From: Mangrovibacterium diazotrophicum
GTDB taxonomy: Bacteria; Bacteroidota; Bacteroidia; Bacteroidales; Prolixibacteraceae
Length of the DNA: 64,000 nucleotides
Assembly (NCBI RefSeq): GCF_003610535.1
Contig: NZ_RAPN01000001.1
Location: 1,165,320 to 1,229,319, forward strand
Direction: 5' to 3'
The notes under the pieces were generated by a model. It was not told where the DNA came from and ran no database searches. It saw only the letters and a program-made list of their open reading frames with translations. Each line of letters opens with the position of its first letter. Within the stretch, counting starts at the first letter, position 1. Positions 8,463 through 19,200 of the stretch are shown one piece after another. Position numbers and translations under genes: made by a program.

Positions 8463-9470
8463 TTAGTTCATTTTACTCAGCCAAACTTTTTTGTTTTCGA
8501 TCCGGTAATCAATGTGAGATGTACTTTTGATGCGTTCAAGCACATCAATTAGGTTATTATTGTAGCTGAATCTCCCGCGGAATCGGAAGTCAGCCAGGTC
8601 CTGGTTTTCAATTTGAAATTCGATGCCGTAAACGCGTTCCAGCTCCTGCATCAGATCCAGCAAGGTGGCATCCTTAAATATGATCTCTCCATCTCGCCAC
8701 GAAGAGTAGCGATCAACATCGACCTTCTGTATTTCAAAACTCCTGGTGTTGGATGCAAAGGTTGCCAGTTCGCCCGGGCTCAGTTTTACCGATTCTTTAT
8801 CCTCATTCTTCGCAAACAGTAAAACACTTCCTTCACTCAGTGCCGTCTCAAAAACACTGTCCTCAGCAATTGCTTTTACATTGAATGAAGTACCCGTAAC
8901 CCGAACATCTGCGAGCGCCGTGCGAACAATAAACGGAACTTTCTTGTTTTTAGCGACTTGAAAATAAGCCTCGCCGTCCAAACTAATTTCCCGTTCTTTC
9001 GAATTGAAGTCGGCATCGTTGTATTTGATGGTCGATCCGGAATTGATCCAGACGGTTGTTCCATCAGGCAATTTGCAGGATGCAACATTCCCAAGCGGGG
9101 CCGAGATCTCGGCCAAAGTCGCAACGGTTTTCCGGGATTGTATTTGGGGGTAGAATAAAATGCTCAAAGCAATGGCAACCGGGAACGCCAGAATGGCAAC
9201 CAGTTTATAGATGGCAATTGTACGTTTATTGGATTGCAGTTCCTTTAGAATAGAAGCATTCAGCCTGCTTTGGGTTTTTACTTTATCGGCACGAACATCT
9301 TTTTCTGCAAGCCAGGCACTACGAGCCCAGACTTTTTGACTTTTGCTGAAAGCAGTGGCATATTCTTCCGATTCCGACAGCAATTTTTGGTGCATCGCTT
9401 CGTCGGCAGCCGACGCATTGCCGGACAATATTTTACCAATCAGCAGATCAATGTCGTCAATTTCTTTCAT
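8463..9470 (-). CDS. FecR family anti-sigma factor
   Basis: A 335-residue single-pass inner-membrane anti-sigma factor. A cytoplasmic N-terminal part (about residues 1-85) should hold the ECF sigma factor. One membrane segment follows (about 85-107, IYKLVAILAFPVAIALSILF), then the periplasmic FecR domain with the typical LPDGTTVWINSGSTIKY and ISLDGEAYFQVAKN, and a C-terminal DUF4974-type domain (DATLLDLMQELERVYGIEF) that contacts the STN domain of the receptor. It lies between its sigma gene (57 bp upstream) and susC (129 bp downstream). The gap to susC contains the predicted antisense RNA. Confidence 0.93.
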   Translation of the reverse strand: MKEIDDIDLLIGKILSGNASAADEAMHQKLLSESEEYATAFSKSQKVWARSAWLAEKDVRADKVKTQSRLNASILKELQSNKRTIAIYKLVAILAFPVAIALSILFYPQIQSRKTVATLAEISAPLGNVASCKLPDGTTVWINSGSTIKYNDADFNSKEREISLDGEAYFQVAKNKKVPFIVRTALADVRVTGTSFNVKAIAEDSVFETALSEGSVLLFAKNEDKESVKLSPGELATFASNTRSFEIQKVDVDRYSSWRDGEIIFKDATLLDLMQELERVYGIEFQIENQDLADFRFRGRFSYNNNLIDVLERIKSTSHIDYRIENKKVWLSKMN

Positions 9471-9527
9471 AGGTGCCTTTTAAACACCCCTATGACGAAC
9501 AAGCCCCGAAACACCCTGTAAGAAAAA

Positions 9528-10106
9528 TCAGTTTTTTTTCAGGAAAAATCCAATCAGCACATTAAAATACTGGTAGTCTGCAAGTTTTTCGCGCAATCTT
9601 TTTAACGCGATTGCCATTTGCGACTCCACCGTCTTCACCGAAATGTTGAGTTGCTCGGCGCACTGACTGTATTTCAATCCTTCGAAACGGCATAAAATGA
9701 ACACTTCGCGGCATCGCTCCGGAAGCTCGTTGATCGATTTATTGACACGCGCTGTAATCTCGGCCTCTTCCACCCGGTCGTCAAACGGAACAAGCAGGTT
9801 GTTTTCCACGCCTTCCGAAAACTCGACGTTCCTTTTATTTCGTCGAAGATGATCCAAAGCCCGGTTTCGAACAGCAAAATAGAGGTAAGATTTGATCGAA
9901 AATTTAGGTGAGATGTTCTCGCGCTTCGTCCAGATACTGACAAACACGTCCTGCACAACCGAACGGGACATATCCAAGTCATCCAAATACTTGTCTGCAA
10001 AAAAGCACAATGCTTCATAATATTGATCAAACAAGCTGCTGAAATTCTCTTCGTTCCAATCCAATTGCGAATCCTGATTGCCTTTTGTATTGAATATCTT
10101 GTTCAA
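9528..10106 (-). CDS. ECF RNA polymerase sigma factor with TTG start
   Basis: A 192-residue sigma-70 family ECF factor of the kind paired with FecR and SusC in Bacteroidota. Region 2 lies at about residues 27-95 (FDQYYEALCFFADKYL, then VVQDVFVSIW) and region 4 at about 125-180 (LPERCREVFILCRFEG and the HTH YSQCAEQLNISVKTVES). The only usable start is TTG at 10106: the frame is closed by TGA 18 nt upstream and the next ATG (residue 46) would cut off region 2. A promoter at 10128-10156 places the transcript start about 15 nt before the TTG, in support of it. The weak start codon may keep sigma levels low. It heads the transcript toward fecR, susC, susD and GH92. Confidence 0.92.
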   Translation of the reverse strand: MNKIFNTKGNQDSQLDWNEENFSSLFDQYYEALCFFADKYLDDLDMSRSVVQDVFVSIWTKRENISPKFSIKSYLYFAVRNRALDHLRRNKRNVEFSEGVENNLLVPFDDRVEEAEITARVNKSINELPERCREVFILCRFEGLKYSQCAEQLNISVKTVESQMAIALKRLREKLADYQYFNVLIGFFLKKN

Positions 10107-10127
10107 GCTGGTTTTAAACGGTCACCA

Positions 10128-10156
10128 CAAATGTATAAGAATTCAGCATTCCGCAA
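10128..10156 (-). promoter_or_regulatory. Promoter of the first sigma factor gene
   Basis: On the minus strand: TTG (10156-10154), an 18-nt spacer, then TACATTTG (10135-10128), a full -7 match of the Bacteroidota primary sigma factor. The second sigma gene has the same design with the same spacer length. Confidence 0.6.
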
Positions 10157-10249
10157 TGCGCAGAGCTGACGGAGACTGAAAAATAGCAAAATCTTGCAGA
10201 CTGGCCGCGCGGTGTGGATCAAAAGAAAATGACTTGGGGGAATTATTGC

Positions 10250-11134
10250 CTATTTCTTCACTTTCCGAATTAGCCAGGCCACGCTTTTTACAAGGGCCAG
10301 CACCACAAATCCCAGGAATAAACCAACCAGAATTTCGGCAACCAACGGAGGAAGGGCGTGCAACCACTCGTGCACCTTTTCAATATTATGGACGTAAATA
10401 CCACCGGCCACTGCCAGCATGGCAATGGTACCGACAACCGACAGAACTTTGATAATTATCGGTAACGACTTCACTAAAATCACACCAAATTGGCGCATCA
10501 ATTTGCGATGATGCTCCTTGCTTTTAGCAATCAACGAATAGCCCATATCGTCCAACCGAACGATGAAAGCCACAATGCCATAAACACCGATGGTAGTGAC
10601 AACTGAAATCACAATCAGCACCGGGATTTGTATTTTCAGTGGCTCATTGATAACGATACTTAAACCAACAATGATGATTTCGAGCGAAAGAATAAAGTCG
10701 GTGAATATCGCAGATTTGATCTTTTGCTTTTCCTGAAGGACGATTTCCTTTTTCGTCAGATGGGCTTTCTCCTCAATCTTGCTATCCTTTGGGTGGTGAC
10801 GATGGAAGAAAAACTCGTAAATTTTCTCGGCACCTTCGTAGGCCAGGTACAAGCCTCCGCACAACAAAATCGGGATAACCACCTGCGGAGCGTATATACT
10901 CAAGACGATGATAAACGGCAGGATGATCATTTTATTCAAAAACGAACCTTTGGTAATGGCCCAAATAACCGGCAACTCCCGGGCTGAGATAAAGCCGGTC
11001 GCCTTTTCGGCGTTAACAGCCAAATCGTCACCGAGCAAGCCAGCCGTTTTCTTGGTTGCAATCTTGCTCATGGTGGCTAAATCATCCATCAAAGTTGCGA
11101 CATCATCAAAGAGCGCGAAAAATCCCGAAGCCAT
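10250..11134 (-). CDS. DUF808 family inner-membrane protein (YedI-like)
   Basis: A 294-residue polytopic membrane protein recognisable by its N-terminus MASGFFALFDDVATLMDD and the KTAGLLGDDLAVNAEKA segment, the hallmark of DUF808 (E. coli YedI). At least five hydrophobic segments are visible (for example MIILPFIIVLSIYAPQVVIP, FILSLEIIIVGLSIV, ILVGLFLGFVVLALV). The biochemical function of the family is not established. It is a single gene on the minus strand, separated from the GH1 operon upstream by a terminator and from the sigma gene downstream by about 140 bp. It seems to be a housekeeping gene sitting between two glycan loci. Confidence 0.88.
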   Translation of the reverse strand: MASGFFALFDDVATLMDDLATMSKIATKKTAGLLGDDLAVNAEKATGFISARELPVIWAITKGSFLNKMIILPFIIVLSIYAPQVVIPILLCGGLYLAYEGAEKIYEFFFHRHHPKDSKIEEKAHLTKKEIVLQEKQKIKSAIFTDFILSLEIIIVGLSIVINEPLKIQIPVLIVISVVTTIGVYGIVAFIVRLDDMGYSLIAKSKEHHRKLMRQFGVILVKSLPIIIKVLSVVGTIAMLAVAGGIYVHNIEKVHEWLHALPPLVAEILVGLFLGFVVLALVKSVAWLIRKVKK

Positions 11135-11197
11135 ACATTTTGTTTTAGATCCTTCCCATCACAAAGGATTGACGTTCTTGTAAACTGAAATTTAAAG

Positions 11198-11232
11198 CAA
11201 AAAATCAGGACTACCGGAGTAATCCTGATTTT
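11198..11232 (-). terminator. Terminator of the sigma/TBDR/GH106/GH1 unit
   Basis: Perfect 10-bp stem AAAATCAGGA/TCCTGATTTT (11201-11210 with 11223-11232) followed on the minus strand by a T6 run. It lies about 110 bp after the GH1 stop. Confidence 0.8.
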
Positions 11233-11339
11233 CATAACACATTCTTCACATGGTCGCCAAACTTTCGAAGATAGCCTGGCTATCATTTTTATTTTATTCG
11301 CAACAATCGCCTTCGGTTCTGCGCGTCTCCTCCATCCTC

Positions 11340-12809
11340 TTATTGCTTATTTAAAAATGACTGGTACCAGTAATAACTGCTTTTCGGCGTTCGCAGCTGC
11401 GTGTCAAAATCAACATGAATTAAGCCGAAGCGAACGCTGTAGCCAAAAATCCACTCGAAATTATCCCAACCACTCCAAACACAATAGCCTTTTAGCTTTA
11501 CCCCATCCTCAACGGCTTTTTCAGCAGCTGCAATGTGTCGCAGAAGATACTCGGTGCGCAGGGTGTCATTCACGTTCCCATCTACAACTTTATCCTCACC
11601 ATTTTCGAAACTTGCACCATTTTCAGTAATGATAATTTCCGGATCACCATATTCCCGTTTGATCCGAATCAACAAATTGTATAGCTCTTCAGGCCGCGCA
11701 GGTCCGTTAGCCATTTTTACAGCATCGGTATTATTGCCCATCCACGAGACACCAAGCGGAGCAGCATCATCTTTCTTCACGAGTGCGGGGGCATAAAAAT
11801 TGATGCCCAAAAAATCAGGTTGATTGTCCAGAATAAACTGCATATCCTGCTCCGACGGATGAAAATCGGGATTGTACTTTTGAATAGCAGTCAAAGCTTT
11901 ATCCGGATATTTCCCCTTAAAAACCGGGTCGAGCATAATTCGGTTCAGCAAATCATCCTGCAACGAGACGGCCTCTACGTCTCCCTGGTTTTCTGTGTCA
12001 AAGGGTAAACATGGCGAAAGGTTGAAAGTTATACCAATCTGCCCGTTCAGCCCCATTTCGTGATAGAGTTTTATAGCTTCAGCACTGGCCAACAATTGGT
12101 GATGCACATTGTCCATTTCTGTTGCATACCGAACACTTGCCGACTCTTGACTTTGAGTTGGATTCATCAGAAAATCGGCCACAAAAAACTCGATATACGG
12201 CTCGTTGAAGGTGATAAAATGACTCACTTCGTTCCCGAAATTTTCGAAAATTACCTTTGCATAGTTCTTGTACCACTGAACAGATTCGCGATTCAGCCAG
12301 CCACCTTTCTGCAATAAAGCAAGCGGCAAATCGAAATGATACAGCGTAACGAGCGGTTCGATCCCTGCTTCTTTTAAATCCTCAATCAACAAATGATAGT
12401 GGGCAATCGCTTTAGGGTTCACTTCGCCCGCTCCTTGCGGAATAATCCGGCTCCAGGGTATAGAAAAGCGATACGTGTTGATCCCCAACTCTTTAATTAG
12501 CTGAATATCCTTCAGATATTGTTCGCGATCGTACTGATTAATCGTCACATTTGCCGTTTGCTTCTCGCCTATTGTAAACTGAGTTACTCCGATTGTATTG
12601 GTAAAAAAGTCCCATTTACTTTCTCCCTTGTCATCGGCCTGCCAGGCACCTTCCACCTGGTAAGCAGCGCTGGCAACTCCCCACATAAAATCATCCGGGA
12701 ATTGATCTCTCGAAGGTTCCTGTGCACGGACTTGTGCCACCGGAACCAAGACGGCAAACAGCCCCACAATCACACCCATTTGTCGTAGTATATTTTTAAT
12801 GTCAATCAT
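11340..12809 (-). CDS. GH1 beta-glucosidase, exported
   Basis: A 489-residue family GH1 retaining beta-glycosidase with an N-terminal signal peptide (cleavage probably after VRA, near residue 29), so it works in the periplasm or outside. The catalytic (beta/alpha)8 barrel begins at FPDDFMWGVASAAYQVEGAW. The acid/base E203 is in TFNEP and the nucleophile E396 in ITENG; the aglycone-side motif WSGWDNFEW is also present. It lies 49 bp after the GH106 rhamnosidase gene, on the same strand, under the second sigma/FecR/receptor system. Together these enzymes could remove rhamnose and then beta-glucose from a small rhamnosyl-glucoside (inference). Beta-galactosidase or fucosidase activity cannot be excluded within GH1. 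Confidence 0.92.
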   Translation of the reverse strand: MIDIKNILRQMGVIVGLFAVLVPVAQVRAQEPSRDQFPDDFMWGVASAAYQVEGAWQADDKGESKWDFFTNTIGVTQFTIGEKQTANVTINQYDREQYLKDIQLIKELGINTYRFSIPWSRIIPQGAGEVNPKAIAHYHLLIEDLKEAGIEPLVTLYHFDLPLALLQKGGWLNRESVQWYKNYAKVIFENFGNEVSHFITFNEPYIEFFVADFLMNPTQSQESASVRYATEMDNVHHQLLASAEAIKLYHEMGLNGQIGITFNLSPCLPFDTENQGDVEAVSLQDDLLNRIMLDPVFKGKYPDKALTAIQKYNPDFHPSEQDMQFILDNQPDFLGINFYAPALVKKDDAAPLGVSWMGNNTDAVKMANGPARPEELYNLLIRIKREYGDPEIIITENGASFENGEDKVVDGNVNDTLRTEYLLRHIAAAEKAVEDGVKLKGYCVWSGWDNFEWIFGYSVRFGLIHVDFDTQLRTPKSSYYWYQSFLNKQ

Positions 12810-12858
12810 TTTGAATGCTGTTTAATTCAATTGGTTTTAAATGTCGTTTCTTTTTCAA

Positions 12859-15800
12859 CTATTGAACACCTGCTTCTAACAAGCGCACTGGCCCCAACAA
12901 GCCGGAAGTCAGCAAACCGGATTCTGCCCTGTAAAAAGGCATTGTTGTGTAAGTTATTTTCTCAAAGACGCCTGGTTGCGCATCACCAATCAATCGGTTC
13001 ACCCAAAGGTTGGTCACCTGAACTTCCAATTGGTTCTCGCCAGCCTGCACTGCATTCGTGATATCGACCCGGAATGGTGTTTTCCACACGATACCACAAT
13101 TCTTACCGTTGACAATCACCTCGGCCAGATTCTTCACCTCGCCCAGATCGAGAATAATGCGACTTCCCTCCTGCATGTTATCGAGTTTGAAGCTGTTTTT
13201 GTAGCTGGCAGTACCCGAGAAGTATTTGATTCCCGCGTCTTCATTGTCCGTCCAGCTATCTAAATTCTCAAAGGTGCTTTCAGCCGGCGCACCTCTTTCA
13301 GGTTGGAAACCAACTTGCCATGGACCTTTGATTTCCTGAGCTACAGACTCAACAGTCATTGGTAATATCACAGACTTTTGTTTTGCTTTTTGTCCAAAGA
13401 CTATAAAATCAGCATCATCCGGTTTTAGCGACAACGAGATGGTCGTCTGACCTTCTGCAATGTTATAGGATAGCGCAGACTTCTCTCCCGTTTCCGGGTT
13501 CCACAGTTCAGGTATTTTCCCATCAACCCTAAAAGTCAAGTCTACTTTTTCGCTCCTGGATTTTCGGTTATTCACCCAGTAAACTTCTGCTCCATCAACT
13601 GAACGATGCACATACATCAGGTCTGTATCCGGCTCAGGCATGCTGTATTCAAAATCAGGTTTCAGCCCGATCGCGTTCATGGCCGACTTAACCGTCATTC
13701 CCGAATAAACTGTACCATTGCCGATAGATTTTGCTTCACCTGCCACCCCGAATAAATCGTCGCACAAGCGGTTAAATTCAGTCTGATCATCTGATAAACT
13801 CAAATCCAAAGTTGGTCGGTTTCCAACAACAGTAGCGCCTGCCTGCACCAATTCGCGAATCTTCAGCAAAACCGGCAAAGTCATTTGCTTACAACTTTCG
13901 TCCAAAACCAGCACGCGATAAGTCGTTCCCGTTTTAGTTGTTAACCTTCCGTCCTGCACACCAATGACATTAATCAGGGCATCAGCATTGACAAAATCAT
14001 AATTGTACCCCTCCGGAATTTCAGGTAGTTTATCGGCAAATAGCGCGGTAATATTTTGATCCTCCCCGTAGAGGTAAAGCACATCGGCAACGAAATGTCC
14101 TTGTTGCAGCAAATAGGAGCTGCGCGACAGATAGTCGCACCAAGCATGTGCCTGTTCGGCCCAGGTTTCGTGGCGATTAAACCACTGTCCGAAAGGTCCC
14201 AAGCCAAGTCCGGGAATTTTATCGTCTACCGGCTGATGCACTGAACAGTGAATGACAAATCGATTTAATCCGCTGGCTAACTCAAGATCGGCAGTCGGTT
14301 TTAAATTTTCTGGAGAATATTTCCAGGCAGCTTCCGGAACACCCAAAGCAGTTAAAGACTCTGCAGCTACTAAATTTTGGCCGTAAATATGAGCAACCGA
14401 CGCCGATTCGCGGATATCCGCTTCGTGCCGGATCTGATCAGGACTGAGTCCTCCGGGCGTCCACATTGCTGCCATCGGCACTGCTGCCGTACGCTTCACC
14501 TCCATCCCGTCAGCGATCATCGCACGACCATTCTCGTGCGATTCAGAATAACGCTTCATCCCGTATTCATTCAAGATTGACGTTAAACCATCGTAATGAT
14601 AATCGGACACCATTTCACTCAGGGTTTCGCGGAAATCAAACAAAAACTTCTCGCTCTCTTCCGCGCTTCCGACAATTGTGCCTGTTAAAACCGGCATCCA
14701 CGGTAGCATGCTGTAACCTCTTCTCGCTTGAAACTCTTCGGGTAACTTCGCAGTCCAGTTTTGCGCCCCGGCTTCCCAACTATCGGTGACTAGGTATTGT
14801 AAGCCTCCTTGCTCTCCCATCAAGCCGCCAGTAGCATCCTTGTACTGATCGAGATAATTCGTGAAATATCTTCTGATGGCATCCGGGTCAAGCTTATCGA
14901 CTTCCAAGCCTGTCGCTTCTTCCGATGCCGGGTGGTTTTCAATACCCAATAAGGAATAACCGAATCGAACGACTTTCCAACCTCCTTCGGGAGCTGTCCA
15001 GTTTAAATTCCCATCAGAATCCATCTGAGCTGTCAAATCCAAAATGGTAGCTGCATCTACGACATCGCTTGTTTCCCTTGTTAGTTTCTTATTCATAGCA
15101 GCAACCGGCGCATAAGCCGCTTTTTCTTCAAAACAGTTTACCACATCAATCGGATGCAGAACAATTTCAGCGATTTCAGTCCCCGGCAAAACTTCAGGCT
15201 TCACATCCATCCCAACGGCTGCTGCCAAGGGATTAAACTTCGGCGGTGGATTTTTGAAGGTTACGCGAAAATATTTAGCTGTTATTTCCGGGATGGCAAG
15301 CGTTTGTTGCAGGATCGCCCCCGGCGGAATATTACATACAAATTGAAATTCTTTTCCATCGTTACTCGCCAGCAACTGACGAGCGTCGGGAGCTGTAGCA
15401 CCTTCGCCAAACATTCCGGGCTCTCCTCCTCCAACGACAGTTATTGCTTTGATTGTCTGCGCTTGTGGAAAAGCGAACTGAATCCAACCGGTTCCGGAAG
15501 AATGGTTTGGTAAAAGTGAGGTGGTTGCCAAATCACCGTCGGTTAGTTGATCGACCGTAAATTTGCCACCACTGGAACTTACGACTGCTCCCAAATCTTG
15601 TAGCGAACGATCGGCTTCAACGACCTTGTAAGCAACAACAGCCACATCCTGATAATAAGCAGGCAAGCGGGCAATATCCACAGGAACTCCAAACTCCGGC
15701 TGTTTCGGTATGTTTTGGAACGGCCCGGTCATATCTGATGGTTTCGCCAATTGAATGCCCGAATCTCCGGAATTCGCCCGGGTTTCAGTCCAAACCAATT

Positions 15801-16236
15801 TTTTCATGCCATCGGCAGGTTCAACCCAGGGACCTCCTGACTCGCTCCAGCCGGGAGAGCCGGCAATGGCCATTTCCAAATTCAGCGAATCAGCCAAATG
15901 GGCTGTCAGCTGAAAGGCTTCTTTCCATTCGGGCGTCATGTAAGTCAATCGCTTTTCTACGATTTGCGGCGTCATTAAAGCGGCATCAAAATTCTGAAAG
16001 CCACCAATCCCAACCCGCCTCATCCATGCCAGATCTTTACGAATACCATCCTGTGTAATATTGCCGTTCATCCAATGCCACCATACCCTTGGTTTGGCAC
16101 TATCCGGTGGGCTCTGAAATTCAGTGTATAATTTATCGATCCGGTTATCACGTTGATCTGAACAACCAAAAAATCCAACGACTGCAACTGTGATGACGAG
16201 TGCCAGTATTCTTCGCTTAAAGGGTGCTTTTCTCAT
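12859..16236 (-). CDS. GH106 alpha-L-rhamnosidase, lipoprotein
   Basis: A 1125-residue protein of family GH106, inverting calcium-dependent alpha-L-rhamnosidases. The signal peptide ends in the lipobox GFFGC (Cys 25), so it is lipid-anchored. The family start KPRVWWHWMNGNITQDGI and GGFQNFDAAL belongs to the catalytic barrel, interrupted by a beta-domain at about residues 215-330. GGLMGEQGGLQYLVTDSWE and FRETLSEMVSDYHYDGL are further family segments. The C-terminal part (about 960-1110) looks like a GH2-type jelly-roll sugar-binding domain (FRVDITNAVQAGENQLEV). It is 63 bp downstream of a TonB-dependent receptor, separated by a hairpin without T-run, and 49 bp upstream of GH1. Substrate is probably a rhamnosylated small glycoside or a pectin side chain. 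Confidence 0.9.
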   Translation of the reverse strand: MRKAPFKRRILALVITVAVVGFFGCSDQRDNRIDKLYTEFQSPPDSAKPRVWWHWMNGNITQDGIRKDLAWMRRVGIGGFQNFDAALMTPQIVEKRLTYMTPEWKEAFQLTAHLADSLNLEMAIAGSPGWSESGGPWVEPADGMKKLVWTETRANSGDSGIQLAKPSDMTGPFQNIPKQPEFGVPVDIARLPAYYQDVAVVAYKVVEADRSLQDLGAVVSSSGGKFTVDQLTDGDLATTSLLPNHSSGTGWIQFAFPQAQTIKAITVVGGGEPGMFGEGATAPDARQLLASNDGKEFQFVCNIPPGAILQQTLAIPEITAKYFRVTFKNPPPKFNPLAAAVGMDVKPEVLPGTEIAEIVLHPIDVVNCFEEKAAYAPVAAMNKKLTRETSDVVDAATILDLTAQMDSDGNLNWTAPEGGWKVVRFGYSLLGIENHPASEEATGLEVDKLDPDAIRRYFTNYLDQYKDATGGLMGEQGGLQYLVTDSWEAGAQNWTAKLPEEFQARRGYSMLPWMPVLTGTIVGSAEESEKFLFDFRETLSEMVSDYHYDGLTSILNEYGMKRYSESHENGRAMIADGMEVKRTAAVPMAAMWTPGGLSPDQIRHEADIRESASVAHIYGQNLVAAESLTALGVPEAAWKYSPENLKPTADLELASGLNRFVIHCSVHQPVDDKIPGLGLGPFGQWFNRHETWAEQAHAWCDYLSRSSYLLQQGHFVADVLYLYGEDQNITALFADKLPEIPEGYNYDFVNADALINVIGVQDGRLTTKTGTTYRVLVLDESCKQMTLPVLLKIRELVQAGATVVGNRPTLDLSLSDDQTEFNRLCDDLFGVAGEAKSIGNGTVYSGMTVKSAMNAIGLKPDFEYSMPEPDTDLMYVHRSVDGAEVYWVNNRKSRSEKVDLTFRVDGKIPELWNPETGEKSALSYNIAEGQTTISLSLKPDDADFIVFGQKAKQKSVILPMTVESVAQEIKGPWQVGFQPERGAPAESTFENLDSWTDNEDAGIKYFSGTASYKNSFKLDNMQEGSRIILDLGEVKNLAEVIVNGKNCGIVWKTPFRVDITNAVQAGENQLEVQVTNLWVNRLIGDAQPGVFEKITYTTMPFYRAESGLLTSGLLGPVRLLEAGVQ

Positions 16237-16255
16237 TTTTTACGGGTTTAGTAGT

Positions 16256-16286
16256 GCCCGCCATCCATATTGACTAAATGGCGGGC
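16256..16286. repeat. Intercistronic hairpin between TBDR and GH106
   Basis: Inverted repeat GCCCGCCA/TGGCGGGC (16256-16263 with 16279-16286), 15-nt loop, no T-run on the minus strand. More likely an mRNA-protecting or processing structure than a terminator. Confidence 0.5.
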
Positions 16287-16299
16287 TATTGGTTTGTTA

Positions 16300-19200
16300 T
16301 CAAAATTTATAAGACAATGTCACAAAATAGGCTCTTGGTGGCAAGCTCAAGGTTGAATAAACGGCGTCAGGATTGGCATCCAAGTCTTCCTGTGTAAATC
16401 CCTGGCGATCTAATGAACTCGGGAAACCACCCGGTGCCGACCAGCCCATCACACCATTTTGGTTGAACACATTGTTGATATTTAGCTGAATCTGCCATTT
16501 TGAGGTGAAATTATACCCAAAATTCAGATTTGTTTGGTTGTACGACGGTAAGTCGAAAACATTGGCCACATTTGCTGCCCGTTTTCCCAAGTAAGAGAAA
16601 TCGGCAGAAACAAACATTTTGTCGGTGTTGTAGCTCGGAGATATCCGGATAATCGCATGAGCGCTGTTGTCCGTTTTATTTCCTGAAAAATCGATGATCA
16701 CATCGTCGCCGCTTCCATTGTCACCCACATCCCAGGTTTGGAATTTTGTAGCAACTGCATCCTGGAACGTCGCGACAGTTCGTACGCTAAACCGATCTGT
16801 GAAATCATAAATACTCTCAATTTCAACACCAAAAGTGCGATATTCATTGTACAGTGTTGGCAAAGAATACATACCGTCTACACTTCCATCTTCACTTGCT
16901 ACAGTTTGCTGTGGCACATTACTTAAGAAACTCAAAAATGGTGTCACAAATAAATTGTGCTTACGACCATTCATTTTATAACCAACTTCCAGCTGTTGAA
17001 TTTTCTGACTTTGCGGGTCGAGATTGTCCAAAGCAAATTGATTGTCGATAGCAACAAAGATGCTCAGGTCCGGAGCTTTCTCCCCCTGTGAATAGCGACC
17101 GTAGACTGCAGATACATCTGTAAACTTGTAGTTCACACCGGCAGAAAATGAGAATGTATTCACAACCTGGTTATCATAAGAATACACTTCCGCAATATCC
17201 GATTCGTAATTGTCGTAAAGCGTGTAAATATTACCGTCATTCCCCCCATCATCGACCGCAGTTTCTGCTGCCCACTGGTTTTCTCCTTTTATCGCAATTC
17301 TCTCATAACGAATTCCCCAATCCAGGTTCAAGCCTTCGGTAATTTCCCAATTGTGCCCGAAGAAAAAAGCGGTCTGACTCTGCGTTGCTGCGATATAATC
17401 GAAAGGTGCACTGGCGCCAGTCCCGCCAATAATTCCATCCGGGTTCGTCACGTAATAAGTTTGTCCGTCAAATCCTTCCAACGTAATTTCAGTTTGGCTG
17501 GGGCGGGGTGAAGTCATTTGCGAGAATGACTCAGCGGCTCCAAAACCAGATAGCTGATCCAGCTTGGAATGGGCATAAAACATACCAGCGGTGAAACTCA
17601 TGTTATTCAGCTTTTTCGAGATTGTCAGCTGATCGATGTATTCATCCATTTCATTTTCGAGATATACTACCGGGTTCATGAGCAACGAATTGGCCTGAAT
17701 CGACTCTCCGGGAAAATTACTATCCAGCATGGTAAAATTGAATCCGGCAAAATTACCGTCAATGATATTTGGCGATTGCAATACTTTACCTAACAAATTA
17801 CCGGTTTTCAGATCGTTAAAGGTATAAGTTCCAAAATGGCCCAATGTTCCGGCAATCGCATGGAAGATCAGGTTGTCAACTGCTATTGGATAGGCTACGG
17901 CAGTGGTATTCCAAACCGAGCTCTTCATGGAATAGCGCATTTTATTGTCGATTTTCCAGCCTTCGCCAAAATTCTGCTCCCAATTCATTCCGAATGATTT
18001 ATCGATGGAATGAATTTTATCTCTTGAATCGAAATGGACGATCTTATCGGTTTGATTCACCCGAAAATCAGCTGTTACCGGTGGAATAAGCACGGAGTAA
18101 TATTGTTTAACCCCATCAGCTAAACGTGGGTTATCGAAATCAACCGACGGTAAAAACTCAAACCAGGCATTTTTATCGTTTAAATATTTCGCATAAAATT
18201 TAATGCGTCCGGTAGTATAATTCTTAAGCAGGTTTGCTTTTATCTGTCCTCCCTCGTTCATCGGATAACCGGGATAACGCGCACCATCAGCACGACGGTA
18301 AAAACCCCCAATATTATAGCGCAATGTCTTCTCCGGATCGAGCGATCCTCCTAAGTCAAAATCGGCCCGATAATACGGATTCCGACCATTGCCTTCCAAT
18401 CCGTACTTGGCCCGTACTTCGCCTTCAAACTTTTCACCACCGGTTTTCGACACGTAGTTGAAAATTCCACCCGGAGCATTATTTCCTAAAATAGAAGCGG
18501 TACCTCCGCGAACAGCTTCCAGTCTTCCTAAAGTTGCATCGGGACGTAAGTAGTAGTCGGGGCCATAGTTTCCAAAAGTAGCATTGGTTACCGGCAAACC
18601 GTCTTCCTGCATCGATACGTAATAGTAACCCGACTCACCATCGTTAGAACCAACAGAAACACCACGCGAATAAACGGTGTTGCGAATTTCACCTAAAGAA
18701 GTATTTACGAAAACACCCGGAACATTCTTCAATAAGTCGCCGGCACTGGTTACTGCAAGCTGTTCAATCTGCTGCGATTTTATGGCAGTGATTGCAACTG
18801 AAGCTTCCATACGGCTACGTGGGTCGAATACACCTGTTACAACAACTTCATCAACCCCCTGGGTGGATTCCTTTAAAACCACCTGAAACGAAGTTTGAGT
18901 ACCGATAATAATGTCTTGCGATTCGAAACCAACAAAGGAGATTGAAAGAACCTGCGCATCAATGGGAACATCCAACGCAAAATATCCGTCCGGGTCGGTT
19001 ATTGTACCAATGGTTGTGCCCTTCACAATCACGGTAGCACCAGGCACAGGATTCCCTTTGTCATCGTGAACAGTCCCTGAAATTTCCTTTTCTTTTTTCT
19101 GTTCGGCAGGAACAACAGAAGGCTCCGGACTGTCTTTCGGTTTGATAACGATTTGGCGATCGTAAATTTTATAAGTGGTGCCACTTCCTTCGAGCGCTTG

